Shown in pieces: positions 12,183-21,235 of a stretch of DNA of 64,000 nucleotides. Below the pieces are notes generated by a model. The model was not told the DNA's origin and ran no database searches. It saw only the letters and a program-made list of their open reading frames with translations. Numbering within the stretch: position 1 is the first letter of the stretch; each line of letters opens with the position of its first letter. Source of the DNA: Paralithodes platypus (lineage: Eukaryota; Arthropoda; Malacostraca; Decapoda; Lithodidae); assembly GCA_032716605.1 (NCBI GenBank), contig CM064571.1, forward strand, positions 14,276,164 to 14,340,163. Reading direction: 5' to 3'. The translations under genes were made by a program, and so were the position numbers.

Positions 12183-12605
12183 ATTTAAGGGGGGTCACTT
12201 GCTTTTTTTTCTCTCCTTTTCTCTCTTAGGCCTACCCGGGCTTGTATCCATTCGGCCCCATTCAACCTACTGTTTTAAGACATTTATCCCCATCCAGGTG
12301 TTGATTTCTTCCTGGCGAGCGATATCGAGTCAGAAATATATAATGAAATCCGGTTTCGCCAGAGAAATTTTTCTATCAAAAAATTTACAAATTTAGAATG
12401 CTGTTAAAAATATGTTTTTAAATATGCTGGCTCGCTAGGAAATATGTTTTTAAATATGCTGGCTCGCTAGGAAATAATCAACACCAGGATGGGTATAAAC
12501 GTCTTAAAACAGTAGGCTGAATGGGGCCGAATGGATACAGAGAAAGAGAGAAAAGGAGAGAAAAATAGCAGGTCACCTCCCTTAAGTCCATATAGGTGTA
12601 GAATG
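12183..12605. repeat. Fold-back (inverted-repeat) element
   Basis: About 145 bases at 12,183-12,326 recur as reverse complement at 12,455-12,600. Matching blocks are TATCCATTCGGCCCCATTCA, CCTACTGTTTTAAGAC, ATCCAGGTGTTGAT and CTCTCCTTTTCTCTC. The centre holds a direct duplication of about 31 bases containing ATATGCTGGCTCGCTAGGAA. The structure would form a long hairpin and fits a fold-back type non-autonomous transposon. Ends and target duplication were not resolved. Confidence 0.8.
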
Positions 12606-12676
12606 TAATGTTATAATGAATGTACATAATAATTGCAGCAAGACTCGTCGACATCATCACTAAGGGATTATTTCCA

Positions 12677-12760
12677 ATCTGGTGGTGTAATGGTTTAGAA
12701 CTTTAGATGCTTATGTTCTGGGTGTGGTGTCCCAAGCTCGAATCCCGGGAGGACCATATG
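12677..12760 (+). repeat. tRNA-derived SINE head
   Basis: TGGTGTAATGGTTTAGAAC resembles a pol III box A region, and CAAGCTCGAATCCCGGG about 50 bases later resembles box B. The spacing fits a tRNA. A non-tRNA body follows to about 12,880. The cloverleaf is imperfect, so a functional tRNA gene is unlikely. Confidence 0.5.
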
Positions 12761-12879
12761 CTTTCATTAGTTTGTTCAAGTGCATTGGGGTTTGTAGTTG
12801 ATGATTAATGTTAAGAACGGGGGTGTTACTTAATTGTAAGATATTCAGTTGCACTTGATTTTACCATGTGATGATCTAC

Positions 12880-13239
12880 CGTATGAAATAATTCTACCCA
12901 CTTTTCTAATAACTCTAATTTAGTATGAACCATGACATGAATCTTATATATTATAAGTATCCTCAAGACATCCATTATTTAGTAAACTAATGAAATATCG
13001 CAAATGGAAAGGTAACAACAGGAAAACATGAGTGAATATAATATTGGTGTTGCTGGGACTCTGAATATTTCAGGAGTGACTCTTGTATTTGTAATAATCC
13101 TGCAGAATGTTGGAGTTTGTATTAAAATGTAAATATTTTATTGATAGGCAAGGGGTTATACCATGACATATCAATAAGAAAGATAACTGGACTGTTCCGA
13201 TGTCATAGCTATCTAATAGATTAACTTGAACTTGAATTG
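12880..13239. other. Unassigned, AT-rich
   Basis: No gene or repeat recognised between the SINE-like head and the tandem array. Confidence 0.45.
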
Positions 13240-13731
13240 CGAACAACATATAATTACTGTGTAATATCCGAGAGACAGTAGCACTGATTTATCCGAACAA
13301 CATATAATTACTGTGTAATATCCGAGAGACAGTAGCACTGATTTATCGAACAACATATAATTACTGTGTAATATCCGAGAGACAGTAGCACTGATTTATC
13401 CGAACAACATATAATTACTGTGTAATATCCGAGAGACAGTAGCACTGATTTATCCGAACAACATATAATTACTGTGTAATATCCGAGAGACAGTAGCACT
13501 GATTTATCCGAACAACATATAATTACTGTGTAATATCCGAGAGACAGTAGCACTGATTTATCCGAACAACATATAATTACTGTGTAATATCCGAGAGACA
13601 GTAGCACTGATTTATCCGAACAACATATAATTACTGTGTAATATCCGAGAGACAGTAGCACTGATTTATCCGAACAACATATAATTACTGTATAATATCC
13701 GAGAGACAGTAGCACTGATTTATCCGAACAG
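13240..13731. repeat. Tandem repeat, 54-bp unit, nine copies plus a partial
   Basis: Unit starts GAACAACATATAATTACTG and ends CACTGATTTATCC. Copies are almost identical; one unit near 13,345 lacks a base and one carries TGTATAATA. Being a multiple of three, it gives a long but meaningless minus-strand frame. Confidence 0.95.
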
Positions 13732-13977
13732 GGGGCACTATTGCAGAGAAGGAGACTCATAATGTCATAACAGGAAATCATAAACACTTTAATTTTACTT
13801 CCAATGGAAAAGTTTGGGAGTGACTCGCTTATTCCTAATGTTGGGAATTGACTAAAATAAGAAAACAAAAAGTAGAGTAATCTTAAATAAAGAATGGGAT
13901 AAATATATACCATGCGCACGCACGCGTGTGTGTGTGTGTGTGATTATTGCTTATATAATATTTTTGCATCATATTTT

Positions 13978-14095
13978 TGCTATCATTAGACGACATTATT
14001 CACATGAGGATAGTCACAGTGAAAAGGTATCTCCTGAGTAAAATCCTCTAATATTAGCCAGAATAACACTAATATGACGCCCTAGTACTGAAAGG
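13978..14095. mobile_element. MITE fragment, AACCCTTT family
   Basis: Contains TAAAATCCTCTAATATTAGCCAG and the outer end ACTGAAAGGCTTGC, matching the right half of the element at 25,512-25,723 (GTAAAATCGTC, ACCAGAATAA, ACTGAAAGGGTTGC). A (GT)n run at 13,926-13,943 lies to its left. Confidence 0.6.
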
Positions 14096-14529
14096 CTTGC
14101 TTATTAAACTGTCCATCAATCAACACACAAGAAACGTTACACTTCCTTTTAGTCTGACGTAAAGTGGAGAGAACGTCTGAAGAAACAATAGGAAAACATA
14201 AATACATGTTACGCTATATTCACTGATTATTACAGGAGGGACTTAAATATTTGTAATCATGTTTCAAACTGTTTGGGGTCTTTAATTAATAGACATTGAA
14301 TATTTCCATTAACAAAAATACAAATACAAAATGAGTAGGATTCACAATCATATATTATTATTATTATTAGTATTTTTAAATTATTAATAGTATTACTTCC
14401 ACTTGCATACTCTTACCAAAATAATAGACTCTGCCCTTGCATTCCAGGGAATCTAACTTCAATATTACTATTTTCTGTGTTATTAATCATCCACATGTCC
14501 TTCTGGAGAATAATCTCACTCATGATTCT

Positions 14530-14534
<5 letters not shown>

Positions 14535-14577
<43 letters not shown>
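14535..14577. repeat. (TA)n microsatellite
   Basis: About 20 uninterrupted TA units. Confidence 0.95.
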
Positions 14578-14578
<1 letters not shown>

Positions 14579-14632
14579 CATGATACATAGACCTATTCTG
14601 TCTATATACTGTACCCATCTTTCACTGTATGT

Positions 14633-14886
14633 ACACTCGGATACCATAGTCTCTAGCCCACTCAAGCAAATTCGTGGACTTCAATTATTTCTATCTATGG
14701 AAGTATATCTCTGGAAACCAATTTATGAGTACAGTTTTATATAAATCAACTACAAAACTATATATACTAATTTTTGAAAAGCAAGTTTCAAAAAATCAAT
14801 CCAAATAGTTATATTTGCATAAATAAAAACATAGGGGGTCCAGGAATTCTTATGAGTGGGCTAGAGACTATGGTATCCGAGTGAAC
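14633..14886. mobile_element. TIR element (MITE-like), ~254 bp
   Basis: CACTCGGATACCATAGTCTC at the left recurs as the reverse complement GAGACTATGGTATCCGAGTG at the right, and the pairing continues inward as TAGCCCACTC and, less well, to about 45 bases. The interior is AT-rich and non-coding. Superfamily and target duplication are not clear. Confidence 0.75.
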
Positions 14887-15429
14887 AGCCAAAGTTAATT
14901 GTTCGATGATAACTTTGTTGATAATTTGTGCATAATCTTGTGAGAGTGAAGATCGACACTTTTACGACGTGAACCAAATAATACTTGGACCGAACTACTA
15001 AAAACACATGAGGCCGCAGATACCACACTGTTTGTGTTGAGCCCGGCCAGGCAATCGGATATAAACTACCAGGGAATCCTGCTCACCAGGCAAACCGCTG
15101 TCTAATAAGAGGCCAGATCTTAATATACACGGAAAATACTATTCTACCCCAGTAACGCGATTGAGTGTTGGCCAGCACTGAAGAGGTAGTCTCGGTTGTT
15201 TAAAACAGGAGTGGCGTTTAGAAAGCTGAGTTGAGCCAGACCAGACAGTTCTATTAGACCACCTCCGGTGTTCCAGCCTAACAACTAACAGCTTGCAACT
15301 TGTGTGACGGGACCTGAATTGCCGCCTCAATCCAAGGACCTCTACCTTGATGCTGCCCTACCACGCTGTGAAATCCAAGATCTTGGTGAATTCCAGGCCA
15401 GGACAAAAGCCGCCAGAAACCAGACGTAG
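14887..15429. other. Unassigned
   Basis: Higher GC than the flanks, no recognised gene. Short minus-strand frames show no family resemblance. Confidence 0.45.
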
Positions 15430-15800
15430 ATGACGTACCACCAACCAAATCATAGTTCACACATTCAGGAGTGTGAGTCCGAGTTTCCACGAGTCCACAG
15501 TCGTGGACACTCTGGCAAAAATGAAACTGAATGTGCAAAATTCCATGAGTGTACACCAGTATCCACGAGTCACGAGTAGCCAAGAGTGCATTTGTGGACA
15601 CTCGCGGCCCTTAACGAGTCCCTACGAGTGTGCTGCGAGTGTACTAAGAGTGGGGGAGAATTTGAATTTTAACGGTCATTATCGGATCACGAGTAGCTGT
15701 GAGTACTTACGAGTTACCATGAGTGCGACACGAGTATTTACGAGTAGTTACGAGTTATGACGAGTTGTCACAAGTATGCCCACGAGTTCGTTGAGAGTAT
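15430..15800. repeat. Short-word repeat region, CGAGT words
   Basis: CGAGT occurs 14 times and GAGT about 22 times in roughly 330 bases, mostly as ACGAGT separated by 3-4 variable bases, so the words fall every 9-12 bases (clearest at 15,690-15,790). One or two GAGT would be expected by chance. The core at 15,660-15,681 is shared with the CCGA-word region at 10,570-10,930. Not a simple tandem repeat: the spacers differ. Confidence 0.7.
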
Positions 15801-15874
15801 GCCGGGAATGCCTCCTATTGTGCCCCTGGCATGCACTAAAATACATTATGTAAGTCACACATGTACCTTTTAAT

Positions 15875-15914
15875 TCTCATATATATATTTATATATATAT
15901 ATATATATATATAT
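15875..15914. repeat. (TA)n microsatellite
   Basis: TA run with one interruption. Confidence 0.9.
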
Positions 15915-15986
15915 GTATCAGCTCAACTCGTGATAGTCTCCTCAAAAATCCACTTATGGACTTATAGACCTCAACACTCTCCGACT

Positions 15987-16102
15987 CATATGACGCTAGA
16001 GTGTCATATGGCGGTTATGCCAAAATACTCATATGACGCTAGAGCGTCATATGAACTTATCTTAATATCTCTCTAATAAGTTATATGACGCTCTAGCGTC
16101 AT
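15987..16102. promoter_or_regulatory. Three near-perfect inverted repeats CATATGACGCT-NN-AGCGTCATATG
   Basis: Copies at 15,987-16,010, 16,030-16,053 and 16,083-16,102. The middle one has 11-base arms around AG; the first has one mismatch (AGTGTCATATG); the third keeps ATATGACGCT-CT-AGCGTCAT. Spacing is 43 and 53 bases. They look like dimeric protein-binding sites or small hairpins. A binding role is inference only. Confidence 0.45.
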
Positions 16103-16690
16103 TTAGGCCTCAGTAAGTTAGGTAAGTTAGATCAGAATCTGTCGAATGGTGGCAACCCCAAGTTCCTCCGACTTCTAACGGTCCCTCAGTGAGATTTTGA
16201 CTGTTGTGGGCATAATACCGTGCGGTCCGCCTCCTCGTCAGTAAGTTAACTATTTCAGTCTGAGGGGGTTAATATAGCCCGACAGGGTCACACCGAACAC
16301 ATTCTTAATAGCACAAAATAGGTATTCAATTAGGATAATACAGAACTCAATAACAACACACATAGAATTTATAAATGGTATTTAATCAAGATAACGTCTA
16401 GCTTGAGGAGTCATAGACCGTCTCAACATAATCATATCAATCTCCAACTCGCGAATATAGATTCGTAGTCGGGGATGGTTTCTTGCCTGAATCAATAACA
16501 ATAGTAATATGCAGATAACAGGGTGAATATATGTTGAGATTCTTAACAAGATCAAATCATGAACAAATGTGGTTATAGGTATCAGTTAATAAAATAGCAA
16601 CAATAGTAGAACATGAACATCATAAATAACAACCCTTAATAATAACAATCGATGTGAGTCGAGTAAGACGTCGAGTGTCTTACGTGAATA
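16103..16690. other. Unassigned 3' flank of the family C element
   Basis: AT-rich, many AATAA-like words, no gene recognised. Confidence 0.4.
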
Positions 16691-16737
16691 AAAAACAAAT
16701 CACTTACACTTAGTTACACTTAGTTGTATTCCGTCCG

Positions 16738-19700
16738 TTAGTGACACAGTTGAGCTGGGGCTCCACTGCGACCAGGCAGCTCCCTTTCTTCCACTCTCCA
16801 TTCCAGAAGTCGGTTGGAGTTGGTGCTGGGGTATCCTGGTGTTGGTGGCCGGTCCGGTATTTTGGCCAGCCACATGTCCAAGTGTTTCTTGAAGGTGTCT
16901 GGAGACACCCCGGTTATGTTCCTGAGAGGGGCTGGTATACAGTTGAACAGTCTGGTTCCATTGTATGTAAAGCTGTGATGGATCAGGGATTTGATTTTTT
17001 GTGTTGATCCCAGCGTAGTCCTCACATAGCACAGCCTCCCTCGCCTTTGGTGCTGAGTCTCTTGGATGTTTGGGTTTGGTACCTTTTTTTCCAAAATCTT
17101 CCAGACGTAGATGATGATGTATCTCTCCCTACGTCTTTGAAGTGAGTACAGCTGCAGCTCCTTAAGTCTCTCCCAGTAGTTAAAATGTTGAAACCCATGG
17201 ATTTTACTGGTGAATGTCCTCTGGGTGGCTTCAATTTCTGTTATTTCTCCTACTTTTTGGGGAGACCAGAGCTGGGAGCAGTACTCCAGTCGTGGTAGGA
17301 CCAGTGACTTCCACAATGTTAGCATACACCTCTCATTTCTTGTGTGGAAGGTTCTCAGGATCCAGCCTGCTATTTGTTTTGCTGTTGTTGTGGCTTTGGT
17401 AATATACTGGGAAAAAGTGGCGTCACTGCTCATATTTACTCCCAAGTCCTTCACTGTGTCCTTGGCGGTAATTTCTTGCTGTCCGCTTTTGTAGTTGGTG
17501 TCGTTTTGTAGTGCTCTCTTGTTCCCGTACCTTAGAAGCTCGAACTTGTCTCCGTTTAGGGCCATGTTGTTTTCTTCTGCCCACTTCAGGATTTTGTCCA
17601 AGTCTTGTTGTAGTAGCTGAGCATCATGTTGTGAGGTGATTTTCTTCATGAGTCTGGTGTCGTCTGCAAACGATGTGGCTGTTGAGTGTTCCAGGTCCCT
17701 GTCGATGTCTCCTATCATGATGAGGAATAGGAGAGGTCCCAGTACTGATCCTTGTGGTACTCCGCTGATGACCCCACCTGCTTCTGATAGGCTTCCTTGA
17801 ACCGTGACTCTTTGTTTTCTGTTGGTGATGAAGCTATGGAGCCATCTTCCAAGGTCTCCCCCTATTCCCAGTGATTTGAGTTTATGTAGGATCCCATGGT
17901 CCACCTTGTCAAAAGCTTTGGCGAAATCTAGATATATGACGTCTACATTTTCTCCGTCTTGAATATCCTGTAGGATTTTGTCGTAGTGTGATAGTAGTTG
18001 TGAGAGGCAGGAGCGGCCTTTTCTAAAGCCATGTTGCCCCTCGTTGAACGCCTCATTATCTTCCAGGAAGCTGACCATCTTAGCTCTTATTGTTCTTTCT
18101 ATGATTTTAATAAGGTGTGACGTCAGCACCACTGGTCTGTAATTTTTGGCTATGCCTTTACTACCCCCTTTGTGTATTGGTGTGACATTGCCTTCTTTTA
18201 GGGATTGTGGTACATATCCAGTTTGGAGGGACTTGCTCCACAGCAGTTTTAGAGGCAGGGCTAGCTGATGTTTGCAGTTTTTTAGCAGTTGGGCATGAAA
18301 GCCGTCTGGTCCTGCTGCAGAGTTTGGTCCAATCTTGTCGATGGCTGCTATTATGTCCTCTGTTGATACTGTTACCGAGGAGAGTTGATGTGGTGTCTCT
18401 GGAGCGTTGCCAAAGAAAGTCGTTGCATTCTCGATTTTCTTGTCTTCATTTGGCGGGCTGAAGACACTTTCATACTGCTGTTTGAGTATCTTGGCCATTT
18501 CGGTTGGGTCACTCTCAAGTTCGCCCGTAGGTTTTGCAAGTGGTCCTATTGTTGTGGTGTTCCTGAGTCTCCTTTTTGCATATGCATAGAAGAATTTGCT
18601 ATTTACTCGTATGTTTGCAACTGCTTGTAGTTCTTCGCGTGTTCTTTGCTCTTGGTGTGACTGGATGAGTTTACGTTCCACTTCATCAAGCTCTTCTTGT
18701 AGTTTGGTGATATTGTGCGCATAGCTGGTCTTCCTTTGCTTGGCTCTCAAGTACGTCCTTTTCTTCATTAGTATTTTTCTATCTCTGGGAATCTGCTTGA
18801 TCTGCTTCCTGCTTGATTTGGGTGGTATGGTGTTTTTACAGGTCTCCAGGCATTGTTGCTGGAGGATACTGAGAGTTTCGTCGACGTTTTTATCTTCGAA
18901 TAGTGCCCTCCAATCAGTTCCTGCCAGTTCTGCTCTCAGTCTGTCCCAGTCTATATCTTTGCTGTAGAAGTTGAGATCTTTCAGAGAGGTGCAGGGTATT
19001 TGGCTTGATTCCTGTTGACATCTTCTTGGTGGTGTGGCGGTTGGTGTGGGGGTTCTAACTTTGATGAGGCTGTGGTCGGACATTATAGTTTTTACAGTTT
19101 CGTACGAGTGTACCAGGTCGAAGTTGTTGCCAAATAGTAAGTCCAGTGTGTTGTTGCCTCTTGTAGGTTCCTCGATGTATTGCTTCATGTATGCAGTGTC
19201 CATGATAGTCATTAGCTCCTTGGCTTGCTGTTTTTCCTCCCTGGTTCCTCCATCTATTTTCATGGTTGCCCAATTGATGATGGGCAGGTTGAAGTCTCCT
19301 GTGATGATGACATCTGTAGCGGGAGTTGGAAGATTTTGTAGGAGTGATTGTATTTTCTCTGTGACCTCCTTGAAAATTTCCCCTGTGGTGTTTGGAGGTC
19401 GATACAAAATTACGATGAGCATGTCGGTTTGTCTTATGTGTACTGCTAGTAGCTCTGTTGTGCCGTTTGAGAATGCAACTAAAGTTTCGGTATTTGCAGC
19501 CATATCCTCCCTTAGGTAGAGTGCTACTCCTCCGTGGCTTCTGTCCTCTCTGTCGGCTCTGAATAGAGTGAAATTATGGATATTGATCTCTGCATCCAAA
19601 ATGTTTTCGTTCAGGTGTGTTTCTGTGAGGGCTAGAAAAATTGAGTTGTCTTCCTCTGCAATTTCTCCCAACATAGGGACTTTACATTGATTGTTTCGTG

Positions 19701-19752
19701 GGTAAAGTCCTCTGATGTTGCCCACAACAAAACTAGTTAGTGGTAGTTGCAC
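16738..19752 (-). CDS. Family C ORF2: APE endonuclease - reverse transcriptase
   Basis: About 1,004 residues counted from a GTG at 19,752. No ATG occurs ahead of the endonuclease, and the frame stays open well into ORF1, at least 45 codons further without an ATG. Endonuclease: NIRGLYP (12-18), TETH (43-46), GDFN (152-155), SDH (225-227). Linker with basic and coiled stretches, 330-400. Reverse transcriptase: NYRPV (537-541), HGFRKGRS (574-581), motif A YLDFAKAFD (catalytic D609), SGVPQGSVLGP (663-673), motif C FADD (695-698). The C-terminal thumb follows to the stop at 16,738. All catalytic residues are present, so it is probably active or recently active. It nicks target DNA and reverse transcribes the element RNA at the nick. 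ORF2 is in the -1 frame relative to ORF1; frameshifting or reinitiation is inferred. Confidence 0.92.
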   Translation of the reverse strand: MQLPLTSFVVGNIRGLYPRNNQCKVPMLGEIAEEDNSIFLALTETHLNENILDAEINIHNFTLFRADREDRSHGGVALYLREDMAANTETLVAFSNGTTELLAVHIRQTDMLIVILYRPPNTTGEIFKEVTEKIQSLLQNLPTPATDVIITGDFNLPIINWATMKIDGGTREEKQQAKELMTIMDTAYMKQYIEEPTRGNNTLDLLFGNNFDLVHSYETVKTIMSDHSLIKVRTPTPTATPPRRCQQESSQIPCTSLKDLNFYSKDIDWDRLRAELAGTDWRALFEDKNVDETLSILQQQCLETCKNTIPPKSSRKQIKQIPRDRKILMKKRTYLRAKQRKTSYAHNITKLQEELDEVERKLIQSHQEQRTREELQAVANIRVNSKFFYAYAKRRLRNTTTIGPLAKPTGELESDPTEMAKILKQQYESVFSPPNEDKKIENATTFFGNAPETPHQLSSVTVSTEDIIAAIDKIGPNSAAGPDGFHAQLLKNCKHQLALPLKLLWSKSLQTGYVPQSLKEGNVTPIHKGGSKGIAKNYRPVVLTSHLIKIIERTIRAKMVSFLEDNEAFNEGQHGFRKGRSCLSQLLSHYDKILQDIQDGENVDVIYLDFAKAFDKVDHGILHKLKSLGIGGDLGRWLHSFITNRKQRVTVQGSLSEAGGVISGVPQGSVLGPLLFLIMIGDIDRDLEHSTATSFADDTRLMKKITSQHDAQLLQQDLDKILKWAEENNMALNGDKFELLRYGNKRALQNDTNYKSGQQEITAKDTVKDLGVNMSSDATFSQYITKATTTAKQIAGWILRTFHTRNERCMLTLWKSLVLPRLEYCSQLWSPQKVGEITEIEATQRTFTSKIHGFQHFNYWERLKELQLYSLQRRRERYIIIYVWKILEKKVPNPNIQETQHQRRGRLCYVRTTLGSTQKIKSLIHHSFTYNGTRLFNCIPAPLRNITGVSPDTFKKHLDMWLAKIPDRPPTPGYPSTNSNRLLEWRVEERELPGRSGAPAQLCH

Positions 19753-21080
19753 CTTCCTCTGTGGTTCATGTCTGGCCCCTCGGTTTGGGCTAGGAATCTC
19801 TCCATAATCACTTGAGACCGTTTTTCCACTTCCAGAAGACGTCCCATTACTACCTCTAAAAAAGCACCTTGGTCGGGCATAGCCGTGTGTACCGCTGCTG
19901 GTCTGGCCTTGTGAGTTTGCTGGATGGTTGGCCAGCTTCTGAGGGCATTGCGTTGACTTTCTATTTTTTCCTCATATGTTGGTGTGTAAGCAAATTCCCT
20001 TTGAATGTGTCCTGTAGCGTGTTCCCTTGGTCTGTTGACGTTGTTTCTTGGCGTCAGTATTTTGGTTCCCTTGATGTGTGGAAGATTGCAGTCTCTCATA
20101 GTACATGCCCTTTTGTTGAGTGAGATTCTGCATACATATGGGTGGTAGTCGATGCATTTCCATCCACGCTTGCAACCTATTCTTTCATCCCGCCCGTGCT
20201 TCATGAATTTTGCACATATTTTTGGGTGGTCTTGTTTGCATCCCCTGCCCACTACTCCGTATCGGCATTCATTTCTTAGGTAGAAATTGCATACTTCTAT
20301 TCTTTTCCTCCTAATATCGGTGCCCCTGTAATCAGCTCTGGGCCTAGGTCTCCATGAATTTGTATTTACAGCACTAACCTCCCCTGTTCTACTGTATGTA
20401 GGAGCATTTTGGCCGCATCCGTTGCATGTGGGGTGTGTGCTCGTTGGGGTCCCCGACCTCACCTGTCTTGCTGCATTTTGAGGGGCGTCTGCCGTGTCTG
20501 CTAGTGTTGCGGTGGGGGGGCTATGTGCATCTGGCATTGTGATGCTAATATTTCCTGGTGTGTTCCCCATCCCTAGATCTAGGCCTATAGCCACGTTTGG
20601 TGAGTTACTGGTATGGGGGTTGTCACCGTCACTCTTGCCTAAGGCTACTTCTGGGCTTATGGGTAGGCCTTGGCCTAGGTCAGTGTCCCCAGTTAATTCC
20701 TTGGTTGGAGTAGGCCTATTGTCAGCTGGCGTGTTGGTGACATCTTTGTTGCTCTGGGGCTGAACATGGATTTTTCTTACCTTACTTATCGCTCCAGATT
20801 TGATTATTCGTTCCTTGTGTTGGAGAACGGCTGCTTCTGCCTCGGCCACCCACTCACCTTTTGTGTCAAGCTTTGTTAGGGAGCATGTTTTGCACATGAA
20901 TTTCCTTGCCGTTTTTGCATAGTTGAGAATTTGATAGGCAGGGAGTTCTGTGCAAAAATAGTGCAGCCAATCCTGGCAGTAGTCGCATTGGATTGCATTT
21001 TTTTCACCTGCGAACTTGATTCCGCAGTCGGGGCACTCTGGGTTGGGTTTGTTTTGATCCCCGGCCATTGTTGGCGTCAT
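19737..21080 (-). CDS. Family C ORF1: PHD finger plus three CCCH zinc fingers
   Basis: The protein is 447 residues from the first ATG (21,080); the open frame extends a few codons upstream without another ATG. Residues 16-66 form a PHD-type C4HC3 finger (C16, C19, C32, C35, H40, C43, C63, C66). A low-complexity Pro/Thr/Gly linker follows. Residues 264-335 hold three CCCH fingers (C264-C272-C281-H285, C289-C303-C309-H313, C317-C326-C331-H335), preceded by a lone CNGC pair at 219-222. ORF1 proteins of LINEs bind the element RNA and form particles. PHD-type ORF1s are known in CR1/L2-group elements; the added CCCH triplet suggests RNA binding (inference). The stop overlaps ORF2 by 16 bases, in a different frame. 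There are no disruptions. Confidence 0.85.
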   Translation of the reverse strand: MTPTMAGDQNKPNPECPDCGIKFAGEKNAIQCDYCQDWLHYFCTELPAYQILNYAKTARKFMCKTCSLTKLDTKGEWVAEAEAAVLQHKERIIKSGAISKVRKIHVQPQSNKDVTNTPADNRPTPTKELTGDTDLGQGLPISPEVALGKSDGDNPHTSNSPNVAIGLDLGMGNTPGNISITMPDAHSPPTATLADTADAPQNAARQVRSGTPTSTHPTCNGCGQNAPTYSRTGEVSAVNTNSWRPRPRADYRGTDIRRKRIEVCNFYLRNECRYGVVGRGCKQDHPKICAKFMKHGRDERIGCKRGWKCIDYHPYVCRISLNKRACTMRDCNLPHIKGTKILTPRNNVNRPREHATGHIQREFAYTPTYEEKIESQRNALRSWPTIQQTHKARPAAVHTAMPDQGAFLEVVMGRLLEVEKRSQVIMERFLAQTEGPDMNHRGRCNYH

Positions 21081-21235
21081 GTTCTTAGTCACTGTTTTTT
21101 TTTTCTCTTATTTTCACTTCAATCCTTCTGTTTCGGTCTTTGTTTCTTGTATATGTGCACTCACTAAGTGTTTATGTATGTTATTCTGTCTTTGGTAATC
21201 ACCGATTGCACTTTCTTTACGAGAAACACTTGATA

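Larger units (their letters stand above)
16691..21235 (-). mobile_element. Non-LTR retrotransposon, family C (CR1/L2 group), apparently intact coding region
   Basis: A two-ORF LINE in which both reading frames are uninterrupted. Downstream of ORF2 on the minus strand a short tail of repeated TAAGTGTAAC-like words ends the element near 16,700. The 5' leader lies upstream of 21,080 and its exact start was not found; 21,235 is a guess. Intact frames and all catalytic motifs suggest a recent insertion, in contrast to the decayed elements around it. Target duplication was not identified. Confidence 0.8.

Noticed and set aside
13308..13919. 203-residue minus-strand protein
   Set aside because: Eight near-identical 18-residue blocks are just the 54-bp tandem repeat read in frame.
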